Below are positions 57,165-64,000 of a stretch of DNA of 64,000 bases, piece after piece. Location of the stretch: the NCBI GenBank assembly GCA_031763025.1, contig JASSKH010000005.1, positions 13,162,528 to 13,226,527 of the forward strand, given 5' to 3'. The notes below the pieces were generated by a model. The model was not told the DNA's origin. It was given only the letters and a program-made list of their open reading frames with translations, and made no database searches. The stretch is from Macrocystis pyrifera (taxonomy: Eukaryota > Sar > Phaeophyceae > Laminariales > Laminariaceae). Position numbers and translations under genes: made by a program. How positions within the stretch are numbered: position 1 is the stretch's first letter; each line of letters begins with the position of its first letter.

Positions 57165-58456
57165 TATAGCTCTGTACAGGGCGCGCTAAGCGTCTAGTAG
57201 AAGCTCGTGATCTATCGCCCACTCCCAAAATAAGAGGTCAGCGTGAAGCTCTCTGCTAAGATCTACCATGCGGTTCTGTTTTTCCTAGCGCTTAGGTCGT
57301 GTAATCCGGTCAGTCGCAACAGCCTCCATACCAAATACCTGCCCGCTCGCACTACGTACGTGAGGTTCCACAGCTTCCCGGCCATGCTGAGAACGTCCCT
57401 CGCGGTCGCTCGCCTTCTGCTCAAGGGCCACTGATCAAGCAGCAACCTTTTTGTAGCGTCGGTATTTTCCCGCGGGAACGAGATTCTCATTGTGTGCGCG
57501 TTGATAGTGAACCCTAACGCGTCAATCGTGGAGTCCCAGTCCGTACTCTTTTTCGGGGCTAAGATGGGCGTTATTCCCTCCTCCCCCGGACCAAATAAAC
57601 GCGCGTGGTCCGAGGCAAGAGAGGCTGACGCGATCAGGGCGATCTTCTCGTCGTCTGAATGTTTAACCCTGATTACGAGATAGTCGTCTACATACACGGT
57701 TGTGAAAAATGGGTCAGAGATCACTCCCCCGCTGTGTGCTCTGATTTTGGCGTCTGGAGGAATTGGCGTGAGTGTGCCCTCTTTCCATCGATTTACCACC
57801 TTAACGTGGACCAATATGTTTTTTTTCCATCTTCTAGTAGCTGGCTCGACTTGAGTGCGGTGTTGCAGTGTGCGTGTTCGGCCGCGGCCGATATGAAACC
57901 CCAGCAACCCGGCGATCTCAACTATCCGAACGTTAAACGAAAATCAATCACAACCAGATCTCTTACCGTGTAGCAAAACTTGTGAGCTTGGGCCGGGTGT
58001 ACCCGCACCTTCCTGAAGGTGTCCGACACGTCAGCCTTACTCATCAGTATCTGCTCTACTGGGAACGTGTTTTCTCAGCGTCACGAGTTCGTCCAGGAAC
58101 TTGGGCAGCGCGTGTGTGCACAGGCATTGGGGGACAGCGTCAGGGTCGGTGTCGCCGTTGAGTCCACCTTTCTTCCCCCGACTCTGTACATCGAACGATA
58201 CACCAATTATGATCCTAACCTTGTGTGTCACTACGGCCGCCAACGGGGACACTCGTAGCTTAGTGATTTCGTGTGCGTTTTGTATCAAAAAGCAATTTCG
58301 ACGTCTTACATCTCTGCCGATTTTCTTCCAGATTGGTGGCGAATGCTCATTGACATTGGGGTGGTTTCCGTACCGTAATGCCAACTCTAGATCTACACCC
58401 GTCGCCGCTGCGTTCACCGGTACCCCCCCCGTGACTATCGTGACGAGCTCGTCCAC
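57165..58456 (-). pseudogene. DIRS-like reverse transcriptase and RNase H
   Basis: Minus-strand segments show KLRVSPLAAVVTHKVRIIIG ahead of the palm. These are followed by VYVDDYLVIRVKHSD, then STIDALGFTINAHTMRISFP, a connection region (ARDVLSMAGKLWNLTYVVRA) and VWRLLRLTGL. Sequence just beyond still resembles the LLFWEWAIDHELL stretch of this family. Broken. Confidence 0.72.
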
Positions 58457-59860
58457 CGCCCCGAGCCCTTTCAGGTATCCGAAGTTCTAATTAGTGCGGG
58501 GTCTATCGGTAGTGCGACCAGCAATCCTCCTAGTGCTCGAGCTACGTCCCCCACGACTCCTTGCTTATCGCGCATCATGGTTGTGCAAAGGTGAGCGAGC
58601 GTATAAAGCAGTTCTTCTCTTCTCGTGCGTCAAGATAATCGTTCCGAGTTTTTCTTTTTCTACGTACCATTGTTGTACCATGCATTCTGATCGATGTCGA
58701 CTAAACGACTCCCCATTAGGAAGCCGTGAGCGTGCTGACCGGTTATTCTCCCGCGCGTCGACCGAAACGAGCGTTGATTAATCTAACTATTGCAAGGATG
58801 GCCGGGCTTGCCGTTGCTCTCTCTGCCTGGTTATGTGCGTCGACTGTGAGGCTGTGGGGATTTCTGTGTACTGAACGGGTGGACGGCCCTTCTGATTTGA
58901 GCATTCTGCGAGACCGACACTTTATCGATTCGCGTGAAAGTGGGGTAATCTGATCCTCTGCTCAAGCTGTTGTGTGCTGTGGTGTAAGTCTTCCGCTTAA
59001 CCGATACTGTCTCGGTTTCCGTCGGAAGGGGGTAATAAGGCCTTCTGCTCACACCAAGCTTGCTGTACTGAACCTTCTACAACCTCGGTACTATCCCGAT
59101 TCGCAAAAAAGTGGGGTAATTTGTCCCTCTGTTCAGGCTGAATGTCCCTTTTATTAGTATTCCCTTCTTCTGGTTATTCACTGATGCGTGCGCGTTTGAT
59201 GTGTCTCGCTGTTTGTTTTTGTTCTGCGGGGGGTGGGGCGTGTGGTTCATGCATGGCTGATTGGAACGACTTGGCTGGCGATAGGGATGCGTGGGCGTGC
59301 GCATTGCGGCGGGGGGCGGGAGGGTGTGTGTGTCGGCCATGCGAGGGTGGATGGGACGGGTGGCCTGGCTAGCTGCAGACCTGAACTCCTGCGTGAATCA
59401 CTTTTTCTTGTTGCCGTACGGTGTCTTGCCGGGCCGCTGCCTCAAACGATCTGCTGGTTGATTCACTGATTCGGTTTCTCTCGGTACCTGACTCTCAGCG
59501 TGAACCAGGGCTGGCTACACCGACCCGCTCCTTTGGTCGGCCCGGCCAGATAGTAGAGCCCGTATTGTCAGTTGCTGCCGCTCCCCCGGCCCGCTTCACC
59601 CCCGGCGGACGCACCGCCCCGGCCGCCGACCACGTAGTTTCTGCTAAAACGTGCGACTCTCGGCTGCCGTGACTTTCCTCCCCCTCCTCCTGCCGTCTCC
59701 TCACCGACTGCAGCGGCCGCCTGATACTGCGGCGGCTGGTGCAACAGCGCCGGGGGCATCAGCGGCGTCAGTTGCGGCGACGGCGGCAGTGCTTAGAGCT
59801 GCTGCTGCGACAAGGCCACCGACGGACTTGTGCCAGTGGCTAGGTGGGAAAACTTGTAGT

Positions 59861-61080
59861 TTACCCGCCGGCACGTATCGCCGCGCCATGCAAAATCCCA
59901 CACGCCAGGCGGAGTCCCCCACTCAATATGCGAGCCTTAAATATGGACCAGCCTCCTCCTCCGGCGCCGGTCCGGGCTTGCGTGTGGGCACTCCGCTGCT
60001 GTCTCGCGTTAGGGACTCCCTTTCTCTTAGAGCCTGATTTTCTGGGCGCCTGCTTCCAGAAACTCTGACGCTCCGTGATATTGGATCCAGCGCCTTCCTC
60101 TACCAGCTCTCTAAGCCGCGTGAAAGCCAGAGTGGCCATGGGAACGCCTGTGCCGACCGGGAGAGTTGCGTATGGGTGCTTCCGGTGTAGGGCGCCCTCG
60201 TGCTTCGCGCGGTCGATCATTCCCACCTGCAGACTGACGTTCATGGCTGTGATAAGCACCTCGCGGACCTTGTCCTTGCGGTCCAGGGGTGTTTTATAGT
60301 GTCGACGCAGGTAGACCTCCACTGTAGTTGAAAGCTGTTCGAGCTCTTCCTGTACGGTGCGAACCCCGTTCGTGCACACCGCCTGCGCTCCCTCCATGCC
60401 GTACTCGAGGGTCGCCATGAACGCCGCAACGAACGTGGCGAAGTGTACTTCCGCAGGCATGTCCACCGGCTCCTGCCCGGCTGGCTGCCCGGCTGGTAGA
60501 GGAGGATAAAAATCCTCAACCACGAATTCACACAGGGATCGAAGCTGCTTTGTGACAGCTTCGGAGACGTAAGCCACCTCGTTGAGCGCCTGAAGAAGGA
60601 GTGGACGGGTCACCACTTCTTGCATGTTGAAACCCCCGCTGGCGATGAAAACGTAGGACCGCGCAGTGCGTGCCATAGGTCGGCCGCCTGCTTTGCGGTA
60701 GCTTTGACGCCCGCAGAGATCGCAGCCTGCAGGTTTGCGTCTTGCGGAGATGGCAGCAGCTGACCTCCCATAGCCCCGCCGGCCCACGGGGCCAACAGGC
60801 CGCCAGCGATAGCTCCCCCCGGGGGTTGGGCAACCTGCTTACGTGGCTGGCTTTCCTGCGGCTGCTGCTGCTGTTGCTCCTGCTGCTGCGGGTGAACCTG
60901 GATGTTTCCAGGCATGTCAACCGAGCCGCGATCGCGTGGTTGCTCGCCAACAACTGTTGCAGCACTGCCATCATGGCAGGGTCGCCTGCTGCTGCGGGCC
61001 GATTCCCGCGGCTTCGCCTTGGCCGATGCCTCCAGCGAGGGCTCCGGGGCCGGACAGGCCATCTCCTTCCCCTTGCTCAC
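59861..61080 (-). pseudogene. DIRS-like gag region
   Basis: The minus strand starts with a low-complexity basic and glutamine-rich part (61080-60610). A helical part follows (LQALNEVAYVSEAVTKQL ... FATFVAAFMATLEYGMEG ... VYLRRHYKTPLDRKDKVREV), spanning to about 59861. It is assigned as gag because of its place upstream of the reverse transcriptase, its composition and its length, not by a motif. Broken. Confidence 0.45.
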
Positions 61081-62375
61081 CCCCCACGCGGAGCGGGGCG
61101 TCCGCGCCTACCACCACGTTTAGCGGGGGGTCCTCGTCTCCTCCTGGGAGGGAGGGCTGGTCGACCATGACGAAACAATCGATCAATTGTCTGGACCCAC
61201 TACTGCTACGAGCTCTCGTTGTTGCCGCAGCGCCCGTCCAAGACCAAGCAGCTCTGGTGGCTAGACGCCTTCGACTGACGTCTGATCTCGCCTCATCTCA
61301 TGATTCTGCCTAACTAATTCGAATTCCAAAACGCCTCCACAAACTTCACATCCCTACGGGAAGTTACATTTATCACATTATCTCTCAAATGAAGGAGTCC
61401 GTGGTCACACAAAGATACTGGATCCCTAGGAAGATCCGAAAAACCATACTAAAATCGAAATCCGGCTGCCTAAAGAACACGAGACGAAGAGCGCAGCACA
61501 ACATGAAATCAGTACAAGATGAAATCAGTACGCAAACTGAACTAACATGGCCGCGGGTATATCCTCTCAACTTCAGTACAGAGTTCCCTCCGTTCCCACA
61601 ACTAACCACCCTCGTGGTTACTGACTACAGCGGTTGCTGTCTGGAGTGCTGCCTGCACCGTACGAAACGCACGGTAGTCGTGAACACGGAGAGGAACACG
61701 CCTGCTGTCTGGGGTGTTGCCAGATTGGCGACTCGCGGATATGCAGTGAAAAAGGAGTAGTCGAACCAAAACCACCACACAAGTATCAACGAACGATATC
61801 TCTTCCCGGACTGTCTGACAAAAGGTGCAGCATAGCTATGATACCATGTCCCTGATAATTGCGGGGGTCATTCATTCCCCATGAAGTGTATACAACTCAC
61901 CAACACTACAAATACCAGTGACGTAAATAACAAGTACATACTGCTACCTCGTGAAAAACGGGATTGTAAATGGTGTTTCCTACCAGGTACGTAAATAACT
62001 ACTGCTGTACATCATGCATTGTGCACAACCCCCATACTGCAAATAAAACATAGAACAGACGTATTACGCAGCCTGCGAAGTTGAGCATCAAGTATTTTAT
62101 TAGTCGAATTCACAGCTGACGTATTTCATCATCTTAATCTCGTATAATACTGCTGTATGAAACTGGAAATACTTTTTTTCTTTTAGCAGAACCTGTGCTG
62201 GTGTTGATATGTTGTGTTCTTCACATTAAAGTAGGAGATTGAACGGAGGAAATCTGGGGTTTGTGGAGAGGTATTGAATCGCTAGTATGCTTGGACAGAG
62301 GGGATGGGCAAGAGGTGCATAGAATTGATGACGTGTGGGCACTGACTGGGCCTATAGGTCGGGTTAGAATCTTAA
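61081..62375. other. Anonymous intergenic DNA
   Basis: A plus-strand frame at 61389-61760 (123 codons) has no recognisable domain. One TACCAGGTA lies at 61981. No gene called. Confidence 0.4.
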
Positions 62376-62377
62376 AG

Positions 62378-62471
62378 TCGGCGCATTTTCATTGGTCAAA
62401 CCCTACAATTTGACACGATTTAACGAGCGAGATAAACGTGCGGGTTTCAAATTCGGCGCATGTCATTGGCC
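62378..62471 (+). promoter_or_regulatory. Paired CGGCGCAT-ATTGG boxes
   Basis: TCGGCGCATTTTCATTGG at 62378-62395 and TTCGGCGCATGTCATTGG at 62452-62469 share an E2F-like GGCGCAT followed by an inverted CCAAT box (ATTGG). The steps between the two boxes differ only slightly. Such pairs occur in promoters, but no clear start codon or gene follows. Confidence 0.35.
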
Positions 62472-62544
62472 AAGCAGCCGAAATCACCCCGAAATCACCG
62501 GACTGTCAAGTTTCGTGTACGAGCGGCACCTTCCTCGTCGCGCC

Positions 62545-62827
62545 AGCACATCATCAGCTGAAGAACAGTAGCAGCAGCACAGCAGCAGTAGCAGCAGAAG
62601 CAGCAGACCAGGCAGTCAGAGCTCTCCGTGTCAGGCTTCAGATGCCGTAGAGGAGACGCAATGCCACGAGGAGTACCAACAGCCTCCAGCAGGAGCACTC
62701 GCAAAGCAGTCGACTTCAAGGGGAAGGCCGTGCTACTACAGCAGTAGAGAGAAGCACCAGTGCCAGCACCATCAACAGCAAGCAGCGGCAGCAGCAGAAG
62801 CAGCAGCAACAACAACAGCAACAACCA

Positions 62828-62859
<32 letters not shown>

Positions 62860-62910
62860 GCAGACCAGGCAGCAGCAGTAGCAGCAGGAAGCAACTGACC
62901 AGACAGCTCG
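62545..62910. repeat. CAG microsatellite region
   Basis: Two dense CAGCAG blocks (62560-62615 and 62770-62900). Each is followed by a CAGACCAGGCAG / CTGACCAGACAG phrase and AGAGCTCTCC or CGAGCTCTCC, so the whole is a loose duplication. Frames give glutamine, serine or alanine runs depending on phase. Confidence 0.65.
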
Positions 62911-63261
62911 AGCTCTCCTACGAGACCAGGCTCAGGATCTACGGGGGCAACGGCTTGAAGCCGCCCATTTTGTTGTATTCACAGGTGAACTGCTCTTTGT
63001 ATTACTCTGTTCTTATGATACACTCTTGATCCAGAGCACAGCAAAACAACTACCAACTTAGCAGTGTTATGACGGTGGTCAAGAGCAGACTTGCCTGTTT
63101 CGTCAGAACCAGTGACGCAGTTTGTCTTTCTACAAAACTCGACATCGCCTCTACCGGTCGTCCGTCGTCCGTCTCGCCTGTTGCACCCATCCCCAGATGA
63201 ATCCTGTGCTGACCGCCCAATGCTTCAGGGGGCAACGGAGGCAACGGGGACCAGCTAGTAC

Positions 63262-63859
63262 ATGGAGAACGAGCTGATCGTCGTGATCCAGCCGGCCCGT
63301 CTTCTTCAAAATATGGAGATGGAGTCCTTGCCGAGTATCGTGTTCGCCCCCCCCGCCGCCGCCGATGCTGTTCAAGCCCTTCGTAAGAGCGACCAGCCGG
63401 GTGGAAAATATGGAGGTTCTTGGTGTAGACGCGGGTGGGAGACGGTCGATTCGGGGAGTAAAATGGGGCAGCCATCAATGCACCCCCCGACACGGCACGC
63501 CCTTCCTCTTCCACTTGCAGAGGGTCCTTTCTGGGTTCACAAAGGAGACACTTCCCTACTGCTCTCGAGGGTAGACCAAGGTGAGCGTAGCCAACCACGA
63601 GTGACATGACAAATAACATCTGGGTACCTTTTTTTCTGTGTCCTTTGTGTTTGTGGCAGGAGTACCTGCATTATTTTTTTTCTTTGCACTAACTTGCACG
63701 GCGACCGCCTTTCTGCTCGAAGGACCCCCGGCGCTGACTAGTACCGCCATCAAAGCGGATGCTGAGCAGGTTTTCAACAGCTGCGACGTAGAAGCGGCGA
63801 ATACCTTGTACTTGCACCCGCTCGCTAAGTTGGAATTGGTAGCAGACTTGTCTCGATAA
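63262..63859 (+). CDS. Possible two-exon gene of unknown function
   Basis: An open frame from an ATG at 63262 reaches a donor-like CAAG|GTGAGC at 63581. A pyrimidine-rich acceptor (CTGTGTCCTTTGTG ... GGCAG) ends at 63659, and the frame continues in phase to a TAA at 63857-63859. Joined, it would be 172 residues. The second exon opens with a strongly hydrophobic stretch (VPALFFFFALTCTATAFLL), followed by an acidic-to-helical tail. No family is recognised. The first exon is proline- and alanine-rich and partly low-complexity, and a minus-strand frame of similar length (63619-63050) competes. I give this call because of the in-phase splice pair, but the evidence is thin. Confidence 0.2.
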
Positions 63860-64000
63860 CACGCCGTTATGACGGCATGCCTGGTGGGGAACCAGTTGCC
63901 GAACAGTGCCATTCCGTTCTCCCGCTGCACGAGCGCCCGTCTCAACGATACACAACAGGACTAAGGTTTTAGGATACCTCCACCTCGGCCGTTCTGTGCA

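Larger units (their letters stand above)
57165..61080 (-). mobile_element. DIRS-like retroelement fossil
   Basis: Minus strand, in order: a gag-like region (61080-59861), then reverse transcriptase and RNase H (58456-57165). No tyrosine recombinase or terminal repeats were found. It is broken in several places and ends against the CAGATC satellite. The pol segment resembles DIRS/Ngaro-type elements of oomycetes and brown algae in its motif order. Age unknown, probably old. Confidence 0.65.

Noticed and set aside
62560-62900. Possible polyglutamine protein
   Set aside because: Stops interrupt the frame and each phase gives a different homopolymer. It behaves as a microsatellite.
1-64000. CRISPR arrays, bacterial operons, rRNA genes
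   Set aside because: No regularly spaced near-identical short repeats with unique spacers, no Shine-Dalgarno-linked gene clusters and no conserved rRNA stretches were seen.

Overview
The window reads as nuclear DNA of a eukaryote with a repeat-dominated genome. There is no operon structure. It contains Ty1/copia, chromodomain-type Ty3/gypsy and DIRS-like retroelement fossils, small inverted-repeat transposons, abundant CAG/CTG microsatellites and interstitial TTAGGG/TTCGGG telomere-like hexamers. The DIRS-like reverse transcriptase and the gypsy integrase tail resemble those I know from stramenopiles (oomycetes, brown algae). With the mid-range base composition and the CAG richness, a brown alga is my best guess, and a red alga is the main alternative. 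This is inference and I hold it loosely.

Only one intact host gene is convincing: a single-exon 320-residue GT77-type nucleotide-diphospho-sugar transferase at 32442-33404 (+). A decayed copy of its 5' third lies about 10 kb upstream at 22304-22700 (+). A possible two-exon gene at 63262-63859 is weak. Nearly everything else is repeat or anonymous intergenic DNA.

Layout: 0-5 kb holds a 32-bp minisatellite, a gag fossil (-) and the first copy of an unknown dispersed repeat W, which carries a 212-bp hAT-like MITE. 5-14 kb is gene-poor, with a GGGTACCC-rich patch and a solitary gypsy-type LTR. 14.3-18.4 kb holds a gypsy relic (-), a 105-bp TA-flanked MITE and a 0.67-kb TRIM-like element. 19-20.5 kb holds the second W copy and the second hAT-like MITE. 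22-35 kb holds the GT pseudogene, a zone of roughly 130-bp modules, and the GT gene. 35.7-41.8 kb is copia copy 1 (-). 43.5-46.8 kb is composite repeat X, including a tandem 0.95-kb unit and the second 105-bp MITE. 47.3-48.2 kb is a four-unit tandem repeat. 48.8-54.8 kb is a second X composite, split by the young copia copy 2 (49174-53410, 5-bp target duplication). 55.2-57.15 kb is tandem satellite. 57.2-61.1 kb is a DIRS-like fossil (-). 61.1-64 kb is mostly anonymous and CAG-rich.

The most informative signals are insertion events that can be read directly. Both small MITE families have one copy sitting inside a repeat whose sister copy preserves the empty site. The copia insertion is bracketed by its target duplication, and the flanks continue the interrupted repeat. 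A 9-mer, TACCAGGTA/TACCTGGTA, recurs at least 12 times across otherwise unrelated regions.
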